DNA of 64,000 nt, from positions 1 to 64,000 of the forward strand of contig JAFURT010000001.1 of the NCBI GenBank assembly GCA_017471765.1. Reading direction: 5' to 3'. The position numbers and the translations under genes were made by a program. Below the pieces are notes generated by a model. That model saw nothing but the letters and a program-made list of their open reading frames with translations, was not told the DNA's origin and searched no databases. This stretch comes from Clostridia bacterium. GTDB taxonomy: Bacteria > Bacillota > Clostridia > Oscillospirales > Acutalibacteraceae. Position 1 is the first letter of the stretch; each line of letters opens with the position of its first letter. Shown one piece after another: positions 16,502-25,037 of this stretch.

Positions 16502-17881
16502 TTAATCTGTCTGTGGACGTTCCTCCTTCAGCGCATCGCCCATGACCCGGATGCATACCGGGACGGCCACGATAGCGGTAGCGATATCCGACAGCGGTTG
16601 GGCAGCCTGCACCCCCAGCAGGGGGTCTGCTCCCAGCAGACGGAGCAACAACGGCAGACCCAGCACAAAGGGGATAAAGAACAGTCCCTGTCTGGCCATA
16701 GACAGGAAACTGGCGGCGCCTACACGGCCGATGATCTGGGTGAGCATGGTGTTCATGACAATCCAGGCCAGCAAGGGAAAGCCTATACATTGCAGACGCA
16801 GGCTCAGCGCACCTAACCGAAGCACCTCGCTGTCGGAACTGAACAGGGCTACCAGTTCCGGGGCAAACATAAAGCCGGCGATGGAGGCGGCCAGGAGCAG
16901 GACTGAGCCTAGCCGGACACACAGCCAAAAGCCCTGTTTGACCCGATTATACAGCCGGGCACCGTAGTTGAAGCCGCACACCGGCTGGAAGCCCTGTCCG
17001 AAGCCAAGCAGAGCGGCAAAGGCCAGATGGGTTACCCGGTTGGCAATGGACATAGCGGCGATAGCGGGGTCGCCGCCGAACACCCCGGCCATGTAATTGA
17101 GGGCGATGGTGGAGGCACTGGACAGCCCCTGCCGACAGAGGGAGGGGATGCCGCCACGCAGAATCTCCTGATAATCCGCCCGGTGAGGGCGAAACAGCAG
17201 GGGACGGATGCGGAGGTTATCCTTTCTGGTAGTGCCGAACAGTAGCAGGAGAAAGCTGACCGCCTGACTGATGACGGTGGCCGCTGCCGCACCGGTGACC
17301 CCCATGTTCAGTCCGAAAATGAATACCGGGTCCAGCGCCACGTTTAGCAGGCCGCCGAAGCCGATGCCTATCATGCCGTAAAAGGCACTGCCCTGGAAGC
17401 GGAGCTGGTTATTCAGCACCAGTGAGCCAATCATCCAAGGGGCTCCCAGCAAAATGATGCCCAGATATTCCCGGGCATAGGGGAGGATGGTTTCGGTGGA
17501 GCCCAACAGCCGGGCTAGCGGTGTCAGAAAGCATAGGCCGATGACCGTGATGAAGATGCCGGTGATAATGGCGGAAAAGAAGGCGATGGTAGCCATACGC
17601 TCCGCCTCTGCCCGGTGTTGCTGTCCCAGCATGCGGGAAATGTAATTGCCGGAGCCCTGCCCGAACAGGAAGGCACAGGCCTGGATGATGGCCATGAGAG
17701 AAAACACCACGCCCACGGCGCCGGTGGCGCTGGTATTATCCAACAGACCGACGAAAAAAGTATCGGCCATGTTGTATATGGACGTGATGAGCATGGATAT
17801 GACGGTTGGCACGGCCATGCGGCCGATGAGCCGTCCCACCGGCTCGGTGGTCATGCGGATAAACTTCTGTCCGTCATCCAT
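16502..17881 (-). CDS. MATE family efflux transporter
   Basis: 459 residues with about twelve hydrophobic segments. It begins with the MATE-type opening LIGRMAVPTVISMLITSIYN and MADTFFVGLL, has the pseudo-repeat around residue 230-250 (FLLLLFGTTRKDNLRIRP, then LRGGIPSLCRQGLSS) and the AIAAMSIANRV-type segment. Such exporters use Na+ or H+ gradients to extrude cationic drugs or metabolites. GGAGGGG precedes the ATG. It starts 48 bases after the LTA-synthase-like stop on the same strand, so both may be co-transcribed. Substrate unknown. Confidence 0.9.
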   Translation of the reverse strand: MDDGQKFIRMTTEPVGRLIGRMAVPTVISMLITSIYNMADTFFVGLLDNTSATGAVGVVFSLMAIIQACAFLFGQGSGNYISRMLGQQHRAEAERMATIAFFSAIITGIFITVIGLCFLTPLARLLGSTETILPYAREYLGIILLGAPWMIGSLVLNNQLRFQGSAFYGMIGIGFGGLLNVALDPVFIFGLNMGVTGAAAATVISQAVSFLLLLFGTTRKDNLRIRPLLFRPHRADYQEILRGGIPSLCRQGLSSASTIALNYMAGVFGGDPAIAAMSIANRVTHLAFAALLGFGQGFQPVCGFNYGARLYNRVKQGFWLCVRLGSVLLLAASIAGFMFAPELVALFSSDSEVLRLGALSLRLQCIGFPLLAWIVMNTMLTQIIGRVGAASFLSMARQGLFFIPFVLGLPLLLRLLGADPLLGVQAAQPLSDIATAIVAVPVCIRVMGDALKEERPQTD

Positions 17882-17929
17882 GATGGCCCCTCCTTACTTT
17901 TTCATTAGTATATGCGCCGGGAGCAATGT

Positions 17930-20149
17930 TTAGCCGGCCAATCGGTATAGCTGTTCCTGCCGCCCCTTGCTGTCGATGATGTAGTTATAGGCAATCCTTT
18001 CATAGCTGTCCAGCAGGGCGGCGTATGGAAAACGATTGCCGCTGGCATGGAAGACACCGTCTGCATCGTAACAGCCTACGGCATGGATAACCGGCAGTGT
18101 TTCACTGAGCTTTAACAGATACCGGTTGTAGGCCGGCAACGCCACGCCGGCTGTCTGCAGGACATACGAGGACAAGTAGTTGACGCTGAGCCGTTCAATA
18201 GTCTGCTCCGGGATGTCGTAGTTGGCCCAGATGTAGAAGGGGGTCACATACCGTTGCATCTCCGCTTCGGCGGACAGGCTGTACAGGCTGTCTACGCCCA
18301 TCAGCTCTTGAATGAAGCTGTTTTCTACACTGGGTTGGTGGTCGCCGAACATACAGATGACGGTGGGCTCCTGCACCTGCTCGAAATAGGCAATCAGTTC
18401 CGCAAAGGCATCGTCGGAGTATTTCATCAACGAGAGGAACTGGTTGGTTTTGGGATAGGCGGTGCTTACATCAATGCCGGCCGCTTGGGCGGTGCTGTTG
18501 CCCGGTAGCCCAGTCACCCACACCTGCTCTTCAAAATTGCTGGCTTGTTCGGTATAGCCGCCGTGGTTCTGCATGGTTACGTTGAATAGGAAGAAGGGCT
18601 CGTTCCGGTTGCGATTTTCAAACAGGTTGATGACCTCCCGGTAGTTGCGGCTGTCGCTGACATACCGTCTGAGCAGGGTGTTTTCGCCGGGGTAGGCGTC
18701 CTCCACCAGCTGGATGAGCACCTCGGTGTTGCTACCGCTGGCCGCATACTGGGACAGGATGGAGTTGGGCACGATAGAGCCCAGGGAGGTGAAGCGGGAA
18801 AATCCGAAATAGTCATACACCGCCCGCCGATTCCAGCCGCTGGCGTAATAGGGGTGGAAGGCGTGGCTGGAATAGCCCTGCTCCATCAGGGTGGACACCA
18901 GCGAGGGGAGAGCCTCCTTGACATACAGCATATAGGCGTTACTCCCTGCCGGGAAAAAGCTGGTGGACACGCCGGTGAGGAATTCAAATTCGGTATTGCT
19001 GGTGCCGGAGCCGATCACCGGTACATACAGATTGCCCCGGATGGTGTTTTCCGTCAGGCTATTCAGGAAGGGCATATACTCGATGTTGGTCTGCAGGTCT
19101 CCAAGCACGTTCAGATTGGCCAGGGATTCGTTCATGATGCAGATAATATTGGGGACGGTTTCTGCCGTGGCGGCGGAGGGGCCGAGAACGTCTGCGTCCT
19201 CCTCCAGTACCTCCGCCATCAGGTCATCCGTCTGCCCGGCATCGTAGCCGCCAGGGGCTTTGAGATTAACGTATTTGGTGTTCAGGCAGAAGTTCATCAC
19301 CACTCCGGTGCGGTGATAGCCGCGGGCCTGATTCCAGAAATCGGGGGCCAGCCCGGCCTGGGCATACTGGTCGGTGAACAGATAGATGCACAGGATGGTG
19401 ACGGTCAGAGTGGAAAAAAACACCCGGGTAGCCAGCTTGCCTACCAGCTGAAAGGCGGGGGTGTACAGCTTGTAGCCGGCAATCAGCAGGAACACCAGCA
19501 GAAGAATTGAAATGACAATCTGATAATTGGGGGAGAAATCATAGGCTGTCGCCACATTGGCGGCGGTGGTGGCAGCGAATAAATCCATGGGCACAAAGGG
19601 GGTGCCACGGAACGCATAGACATAGTGGTTGGTCAGTGCCAGCAGAAAAATCAGGGGATTGACAACAAGCATGGGCAGGCGATAACTGCCGGAGCACACA
19701 TACACGGTGCCATAAAACAGCATATACAGCACATAGTTGAGCATCAGCGTCCGGGGAGACCAATCCCAGGTGAATACCCCATTTAGACACTCAGCCATGG
19801 TCATGGCCACAATAGGGAGCAGGGCCACCACCACCGTGCTGACAAGGGCGGCGACTTTACGGCTGTTAACACCCCAGCGGAGCATGGTCAGTGTACCCAG
19901 CACGGCTACCGCCGCCAGAGACAGGCCGTACAGCAGACCGCCGCAGGCCACGTCTTTGCCTAAAAACTCATCCGTGTGCACCAGCACCAGCGTCAGCAAC
20001 AGCGCAAACAGCACGCCGCCGGCAATCAGCCGGCGCAGGGTGGTGCTGACGGTGAAATAGCGATAAAAGGTATGGCTAAAAAGGGCAGAAGAGTTAACGG
20101 ATGTCTGCTCCGATGGCTCAGCGGCTATTTTACGGTGAGATACCAGCAT
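17930..20149 (-). CDS. LTA synthase family membrane sulfatase-like protein
   Basis: 739 residues: a short cytosolic tail, about six hydrophobic segments up to residue ~240, then an extracytoplasmic sulfatase-fold domain. Signatures are IICIMNESLANL (metal-binding Glu), VIGSGTSNTEFEFLTG (position of the nucleophilic Thr), FFLFNVTMQNHGGY and VICMFGDHQPS (metal-binding Asp/His). LtaS-type enzymes transfer glycerol-phosphate from phosphatidylglycerol to membrane glycolipids or glycans outside the cell. The start at 20149 has AAGGAG 7 bases upstream; an ATG at 20167 precedes that site. A -10-like TATAAT (minus, 20216-20221) lacks a clear -35. Confidence 0.85.
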   Translation of the reverse strand: MLVSHRKIAAEPSEQTSVNSSALFSHTFYRYFTVSTTLRRLIAGGVLFALLLTLVLVHTDEFLGKDVACGGLLYGLSLAAVAVLGTLTMLRWGVNSRKVAALVSTVVVALLPIVAMTMAECLNGVFTWDWSPRTLMLNYVLYMLFYGTVYVCSGSYRLPMLVVNPLIFLLALTNHYVYAFRGTPFVPMDLFAATTAANVATAYDFSPNYQIVISILLLVFLLIAGYKLYTPAFQLVGKLATRVFFSTLTVTILCIYLFTDQYAQAGLAPDFWNQARGYHRTGVVMNFCLNTKYVNLKAPGGYDAGQTDDLMAEVLEEDADVLGPSAATAETVPNIICIMNESLANLNVLGDLQTNIEYMPFLNSLTENTIRGNLYVPVIGSGTSNTEFEFLTGVSTSFFPAGSNAYMLYVKEALPSLVSTLMEQGYSSHAFHPYYASGWNRRAVYDYFGFSRFTSLGSIVPNSILSQYAASGSNTEVLIQLVEDAYPGENTLLRRYVSDSRNYREVINLFENRNRNEPFFLFNVTMQNHGGYTEQASNFEEQVWVTGLPGNSTAQAAGIDVSTAYPKTNQFLSLMKYSDDAFAELIAYFEQVQEPTVICMFGDHQPSVENSFIQELMGVDSLYSLSAEAEMQRYVTPFYIWANYDIPEQTIERLSVNYLSSYVLQTAGVALPAYNRYLLKLSETLPVIHAVGCYDADGVFHASGNRFPYAALLDSYERIAYNYIIDSKGRQEQLYRLAG

Positions 20150-20344
20150 ACTCGGGCTCCTTATCATCGGTTGAATTCTGTACAGGATTTATCATTATTT
20201 TAAGAACAACGTTAAATTATATCCTACAAATATGAATATTTTGTGAACAATCGGGTGGTTTTCTGCCGGCAGTCATGTGAAGATGAAAGAATGAATAAAA
20301 CGTGAAAATTATTAAACATTTTTGAAGAAAAATTGAAAAAAAGG

Positions 20345-20373
20345 TTGCTTTTTTGCGAGAAAGAGAGTATAAT
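20345..20373 (+). promoter_or_regulatory. Promoter of decarboxylase gamma-beta operon
   Basis: TTGCTT (20345-20350), 17-base spacer, TATAAT (20368-20373). Predicted start near 20380 gives a 5' leader of about 75 bases. The preceding ~170 bases are AT-rich with no gene. Confidence 0.75.
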
Positions 20374-20454
20374 ACAAGCAATTAAATTAAAATGGGCGAG
20401 AAGGTGGTTTTTGAAAACCGGCTTGTCGCAAAAACAGGTTTGGAGGTTGTTGAA

Positions 20455-20811
20455 ATGGTAAATGTATTGGCGGCTGAAGTGGGCACAATCATGGGCGATG
20501 CCGGACTGACCATTCTGATCGGCTTGGTTGTGGTGTTCGGTGTATTGTTATTGCTCACCGGTGTATTTAAGCTGTTTGGCATGGCGATGTCTGTCGGCGG
20601 CGAGAAGGTGAAGGAGGCCGTCCCGGCTCCCGCTTCGGTTGCACCTGTTGCGTCGGTCGCTCCCATTGTTGGCAACACCCAGCCTGTACAGTCTACGCAG
20701 GAAATCCAGAACGGTATTCCTGCTGAGACGGTGGCGGTAATCTCTGCCGCTGTGGCCTGTATGGCTCCTGCCGGCACGCAGTATGCGGTACGTGGTATTC
20801 GCAAGGCTTAA
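20455..20811 (+). CDS. OadG-like gamma subunit of Na+-pump decarboxylase
   Basis: 118 residues with one N-terminal membrane helix (GLTILIGLVVVFGVLLLLTG), a Pro/Ala/Val-rich linker and a short C-terminal segment (VAVISAAVACMAP) as in OadG/MmdD-type gamma subunits, which hold the membrane beta subunit to the soluble carboxyltransferase. Start chosen at 20455 because GGAGG lies 8 bases upstream; an ATG at 20392 would add 21 residues without such a site. Directly upstream of the beta subunit. Confidence 0.8.
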   Translation: MVNVLAAEVGTIMGDAGLTILIGLVVVFGVLLLLTGVFKLFGMAMSVGGEKVKEAVPAPASVAPVASVAPIVGNTQPVQSTQEIQNGIPAETVAVISAAVACMAPAGTQYAVRGIRKA

Positions 20812-20828
20812 CGGTAGAGGTGACGATT

Positions 20829-22319
20829 ATGCAAGAATTTTTAAATGCTATTATTGACCTTTGGGAAGGTTCCGGTCTGGCACAGTTGCTGAATTTCAGT
20901 AATGGTGGCTGGAAGAACCTCATCATGATTGCTATTGCCTGTGTGTTGCTGTTCCTGGCCATTAAGAAGCAGTTTGAGCCGCTTCTGTTGTTGCCCATCG
21001 CCTTTGGTATGCTACTGGTCAACCTGCCCCTGGGCGGCGTGATGGATCCCCAGCGGAATGCTATGGTGAACTTTTCGGCCGAAGAGCTACAGTCCTATGT
21101 GGACGGTACATACGAGCAGGTCTATCCGGTGTATGAATCGGAGACAAAGTTCAATTATACCATGGAGCAGATCGAGCAGATCAATGCCCAATATAAAATG
21201 AAAGTGATTTCTGTTGAGAAGATACTCAACGCGCAGAATCAAGAGGTCTCTGTTGTCCGGATCGATGGGGATATGAATGGTGTCTACGATGAGGTGTACA
21301 AGGTGACCGACATCGATGAGGCCGGCAATATTTCCTTGGTGATTCCGTATTGGCAGCACTTTGAGCAGGGCGGCCTGCTGTGGTATCTGTATCAGGGCGT
21401 TAAGTTCGGTATTTATCCGCCCCTGATTTTCCTGGGTATCGGTGCGATGACCGATTTCGGCCCCTTGCTGTCTAACCCCAAGAGCTTCTTGCTGGGTGCG
21501 GCGGCGCAGTTTGGTATTTTCGTTACCTATTTCGGTGCCCGTTGCCTTAACCTGCTTCCCTTTGCTGCAGAGTGGGGTATTGATTTCACCCCGGCGCAGG
21601 CGGCGTCTATCGCCATCATCGGTGGTGCCGACGGACCGACGGCCATCTTCCTGACCTCCAAGCTGGCTCCCGAACTGCTGGGTGCTATTGCGGTGGCGGC
21701 CTATTCCTACATGGCGCTGGTGCCGATCATCCAGCCCCCCATTATGCGGGCGCTGACCACCGAAAAAGAGCGCAAGGTTGTGATGACCGAACTGCGTACC
21801 GTGTCCAAGACGGAGAAAATTCTGTTCCCCATCATGGTTACCATTATCTGTGTGCTGTTGTTGCCCTCTGCGGCTCCGCTGATCGGTATGCTGATGCTGG
21901 GTAACCTGATGCGTGAGAGCGGTGTGGTTGACCGAATCAGCAAGACGGCGCAGAACGAGCTGATGAACATCGTCACCATCTGTCTGGGCGTGACGGTTGG
22001 TGCTACGGCGAATGCTCACAACTTCCTCAAGCCCACCACCCTGCTGATTATCTGCCTGGGCCTGATTGCTTTCGCTATGGGCACGGCTGGCGGCACGCTG
22101 TTGGGCAAGCTGATGTATGCGGTGACCGGCGGTAAGGTGAATCCGCTGATTGGCTCTGCCGGTGTGTCGGCGGTGCCGATGGCTGCCCGTGTAGCCCAGA
22201 AGGAAGGCCAGAGGGCGAACCCCTCCAACTTCCTGCTGATGCATGCCATGGGTCCCAACGTGGCCGGCGTTATCGGCTCTGCGGTGGCGGCCGGTGTATT
22301 GCTCACACTGTTTGGCTGA
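20829..22319 (+). CDS. Na+-translocating decarboxylase beta subunit with large insertion
   Basis: 496 residues. The core matches OadB/GcdB/MmdB: NGGWKNLIMIAIACVLLFLA, IYPPLIFLGIGAMTDFGPLL, and GGADGPTAIF with the Na+/H+-coupling Asp at D268, followed by YSYMALVPIIQPP. The family is usually near 380-430 residues; here residues ~72-180 are an extra hydrophilic, acidic segment after the second hydrophobic stretch, likely outside the membrane. AGAGGTGA precedes the ATG; a GTG at 20820 is less suitable. No carboxyltransferase or biotin carrier gene is in this window, so it must pair with an alpha subunit encoded elsewhere. Confidence 0.88.
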   Translation: MQEFLNAIIDLWEGSGLAQLLNFSNGGWKNLIMIAIACVLLFLAIKKQFEPLLLLPIAFGMLLVNLPLGGVMDPQRNAMVNFSAEELQSYVDGTYEQVYPVYESETKFNYTMEQIEQINAQYKMKVISVEKILNAQNQEVSVVRIDGDMNGVYDEVYKVTDIDEAGNISLVIPYWQHFEQGGLLWYLYQGVKFGIYPPLIFLGIGAMTDFGPLLSNPKSFLLGAAAQFGIFVTYFGARCLNLLPFAAEWGIDFTPAQAASIAIIGGADGPTAIFLTSKLAPELLGAIAVAAYSYMALVPIIQPPIMRALTTEKERKVVMTELRTVSKTEKILFPIMVTIICVLLLPSAAPLIGMLMLGNLMRESGVVDRISKTAQNELMNIVTICLGVTVGATANAHNFLKPTTLLIICLGLIAFAMGTAGGTLLGKLMYAVTGGKVNPLIGSAGVSAVPMAARVAQKEGQRANPSNFLLMHAMGPNVAGVIGSAVAAGVLLTLFG

Positions 22320-22340
22320 TTCTCAACGTATTTATGAATA

Positions 22341-22376
22341 GAGGCTGGACGATGTATATCGTTCAGCCTCTTTCTT
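22341..22376 (+). terminator. Intrinsic terminator after decarboxylase genes
   Basis: GAGGCTGGACGAT pairs with ATCGTTCAGCCTC (one G-T pair), loop GTAT, then TTTCTT. Confidence 0.85.
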
Positions 22377-22406
22377 CCCTGTATTTTCTCGAAAGGATGG
22401 CAAATA

Positions 22407-24893
22407 ATGCTGACACCATCAGAATTTGTTTCCCTGCGCCGGCAGATTATCGACCGGCAGTTTTCCCGGATGAATCCGCCCCAGCGACAGGCGGTGTACC
22501 ATGCCGATGGCCCCTTGCTGATTTTGGCCGGTGCCGGTAGTGGCAAGACCACCGTGCTGGTTAATCGGATTGCCAACCTGATTCGTTACGGTAAAGGCTA
22601 TACCAGTGAAGAGATGCCGGCATATATATCCCCGGAGCAGGAGGTAGCTTTGCGTGCCTGTGCTGCCGGGGAGATGCCGGTAGATAGCGGCATCGTCGAC
22701 CTGCTGGCGGTGGAGCCTTGCCCGGCTTGGCGTATTTTGGCCATTACCTTTACCAATAAGGCGGCCGGAGAGCTGAAAGAGCGTTTGGTGCGGATGCTGG
22801 GGGAGGAGGGCGACGAGGTCGCCGCCAGCACTTTCCACTCTTTCTGTGCCCGTATTCTGCGTCGGGAAGGCGAAGCGCTGGGCTATTCCCGGCATTTCAC
22901 CATCTACGATACCGATGACAGCCGCCGGTTAATGAAAACCTGCATGAAAGAGCTGAATATGGATGAAAAGACCCTGGGACATAAGGTGATTCTGGGTGAG
23001 ATTGGCCGGGCGAAGGACGAGCTCATCGACCCCGACGAATATGCCGCCGCCCATCAGGCCGGTGGCGATGTGCGTCTGCGGCTGGTGGCAAAGGCCTATG
23101 CACTGTATCAAAAGCGGCTCCATGAGGCGGATGCCATGGACTTCGATGACCTGGTCAACAAGACGGTGGAGCTATTTACCCGCCATCCGGCGGTACTGGA
23201 GCGCTATCAAAACCGTTTCCGCTACCTGATGGTGGACGAATACCAGGATACCAACCACGCCCAGTATCGGCTGGTGAGCCTGCTGGCGGCTGCCTCCCGT
23301 AACCTGTGTGTGGTGGGAGATGACGACCAGAGTATCTACAAATTCCGGGGTGCAACGATTGAGAATATTCTGGGATTTGAGGAGGAGTTTACCGGCTGTC
23401 GGGTTATCCGGTTGGAGCAGAATTATCGCTCCACTGCCCGTATTCTGGCGGCGGCCAATGCGGTGATTGCCAAGAATAAGGGCCGTAAGGGCAAGACCCT
23501 GTGGACGGAAAACCCCCAAGGGGATCCCATCCGGTTGGTGGTGGTAGATAACGCCGAGGAGGAGGGGCGCTATGTAGCGGAGACCATCCTGGCGGGGGTG
23601 TCCGGTGGTCGCCGCTTCTCGGAATATGCGGTGCTGTACCGCGCCAACGCCCAGTCCAACGCCATTGAACAGGCGCTGGTAAAAAGCGGCGTGCCTTACC
23701 GGATCATCGGTGGCCATCGTTTTAATGATACCCTGGAAGTGAAGGACGCCATGGCCTATCTCCGGGTCATCAACAACCCGGACGATGAGGTGAGCCTGCG
23801 TCGGATCATCAACCAGCCCAAGCGTGGCATCGGGGATACCACGGTGGACTACGCCGCCGCCATTGCCAGCGGTTTGGGGCTGTCTCTGTATGAGGTGCTC
23901 TGTCATGCCGCCGATTACCCGGACCTGAGCCGGGCGGCAAGCAAGATTGCCGGCTTTATGCAGATGATGGAAAGTCTGCGGCAGATGAGCGAGGACGAGG
24001 AAGTGCCTCTCCACATGCTGTATGCGGCCATGCTGGAGCAGACCGGGTATCTGGCTATGTGGCAGGCTCAAGGCGACGTCGAGGCCGGCCGTGTGGAGAA
24101 CCTGGAGGAATTGTCCTCCTCCATCCGGCAGTATGAGAAAAACTGCGGCGATGATTACGCTGATCTGGCCGGGTTCCTGGAGGAACAGGCTTTGATGACC
24201 GATATTGATAACTACGATGCCGATGCGGACGCTACAGTGCTGATGACCATGCATGCCGCCAAGGGCCTGGAGTTTCCGGTGGTGCTGTTGCCCGGCTTTG
24301 AGAACGGCATTTTTCCCGGCTACCAGACCATGTTCGACCCCACCGAGCTGGAGGAGGATCGCCGCCTGTGCTATGTGGCCATCACCCGTGCCCGGGAGGA
24401 GCTGTACATCACCCGTGCCCAGAGCCGTATGCTGTATGGACAGACCAATCGCAATCCGGCCTCCCAGTTTATTGGGGATATTCCTGCCGAACTGACCGAG
24501 TCGATCAACCGCTGTCGCACGCCGGTAGATTTCGGTGGCGATTTCGGCGGCTCACGTTATGGCAGTGCCGGCGGCTATGGCCGGAGCGGCTCCTATGGTG
24601 GCGGACGGAATGAATATACCTACACGGCGGCGGAGACCCGTCGCAGTGAGCCCACATTTCCGTCTGCGCCGTCCTCCGCTTCCCGTTCTCATGTGACGGT
24701 GGGCAGTGCCCCCAAGCCCGCCGCTCCCTCCGGTCAGTTTGCGGTGGGAGATACGGTGAGCCACTCCAATTTCGGCACCGGCAAGATTCGGTCTATGACC
24801 CCCATGGCAGGCGATACCCTGCTGGTGATCGATTTTGATAAGGCCGGTCAGAAAAAACTGATGGCCAACTATGCCAAACTGAAGAAGTGTTAA
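22407..24893 (+). CDS. pcrA: ATP-dependent DNA helicase PcrA (UvrD/Rep family)
   Basis: 828 residues, SF1A helicase. Q-motif MNPPQRQAV, Walker A ILAGAGSGKTT (K47), motif Ia ILAITFTNKAAGEL, Walker B LMVDEYQDTN, motif III VVGDDDQSIYKFRG, QNYRST (motif IV) and VLLMTMHAAKGLEF / YVAITRARE late motifs are all present. Residues ~62-100 are an insertion between Walker A and Ia. The C-terminus (FAVGDTVSHSNFGTGKI ... LLVIDFDKAGQKKL) is the Tudor-like tail that in PcrA binds RNA polymerase, preceded by a Gly/Ser/Arg-rich linker. Works in repair, replication-conflict resolution and plasmid replication. Isolated transcription unit ended by a strong terminator. Confidence 0.95.
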   Translation: MLTPSEFVSLRRQIIDRQFSRMNPPQRQAVYHADGPLLILAGAGSGKTTVLVNRIANLIRYGKGYTSEEMPAYISPEQEVALRACAAGEMPVDSGIVDLLAVEPCPAWRILAITFTNKAAGELKERLVRMLGEEGDEVAASTFHSFCARILRREGEALGYSRHFTIYDTDDSRRLMKTCMKELNMDEKTLGHKVILGEIGRAKDELIDPDEYAAAHQAGGDVRLRLVAKAYALYQKRLHEADAMDFDDLVNKTVELFTRHPAVLERYQNRFRYLMVDEYQDTNHAQYRLVSLLAAASRNLCVVGDDDQSIYKFRGATIENILGFEEEFTGCRVIRLEQNYRSTARILAAANAVIAKNKGRKGKTLWTENPQGDPIRLVVVDNAEEEGRYVAETILAGVSGGRRFSEYAVLYRANAQSNAIEQALVKSGVPYRIIGGHRFNDTLEVKDAMAYLRVINNPDDEVSLRRIINQPKRGIGDTTVDYAAAIASGLGLSLYEVLCHAADYPDLSRAASKIAGFMQMMESLRQMSEDEEVPLHMLYAAMLEQTGYLAMWQAQGDVEAGRVENLEELSSSIRQYEKNCGDDYADLAGFLEEQALMTDIDNYDADADATVLMTMHAAKGLEFPVVLLPGFENGIFPGYQTMFDPTELEEDRRLCYVAITRAREELYITRAQSRMLYGQTNRNPASQFIGDIPAELTESINRCRTPVDFGGDFGGSRYGSAGGYGRSGSYGGGRNEYTYTAAETRRSEPTFPSAPSSASRSHVTVGSAPKPAAPSGQFAVGDTVSHSNFGTGKIRSMTPMAGDTLLVIDFDKAGQKKLMANYAKLKKC

Positions 24894-24894
24894 T

Positions 24895-24928
24895 AAAAAG
24901 GAGAGGATATTCGGATCCTCTCCTTTTT
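24895..24928. terminator. Intrinsic terminator after pcrA
   Basis: AAAAAGGAGAGGAT pairs perfectly with ATCCTCTCCTTTTT, loop of six. It separates pcrA from the phage-derived open frame. Confidence 0.9.
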
Positions 24929-25037
24929 GCATAGGGACTACGTCATTCGCCAGACAACGGTATGACGGTATCTCATTGATGTAAAAGAAAACGGACACCC
25001 AGTCAGCCATACAGCCATAGAAGGCCTCCGACGAGCG

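Noticed and set aside
21087..22244. 385-codon open frame opposite the decarboxylase beta gene (minus)
   Set aside because: Gln/His/Arg-rich antisense artefact of a GC-rich membrane gene; no start signal.
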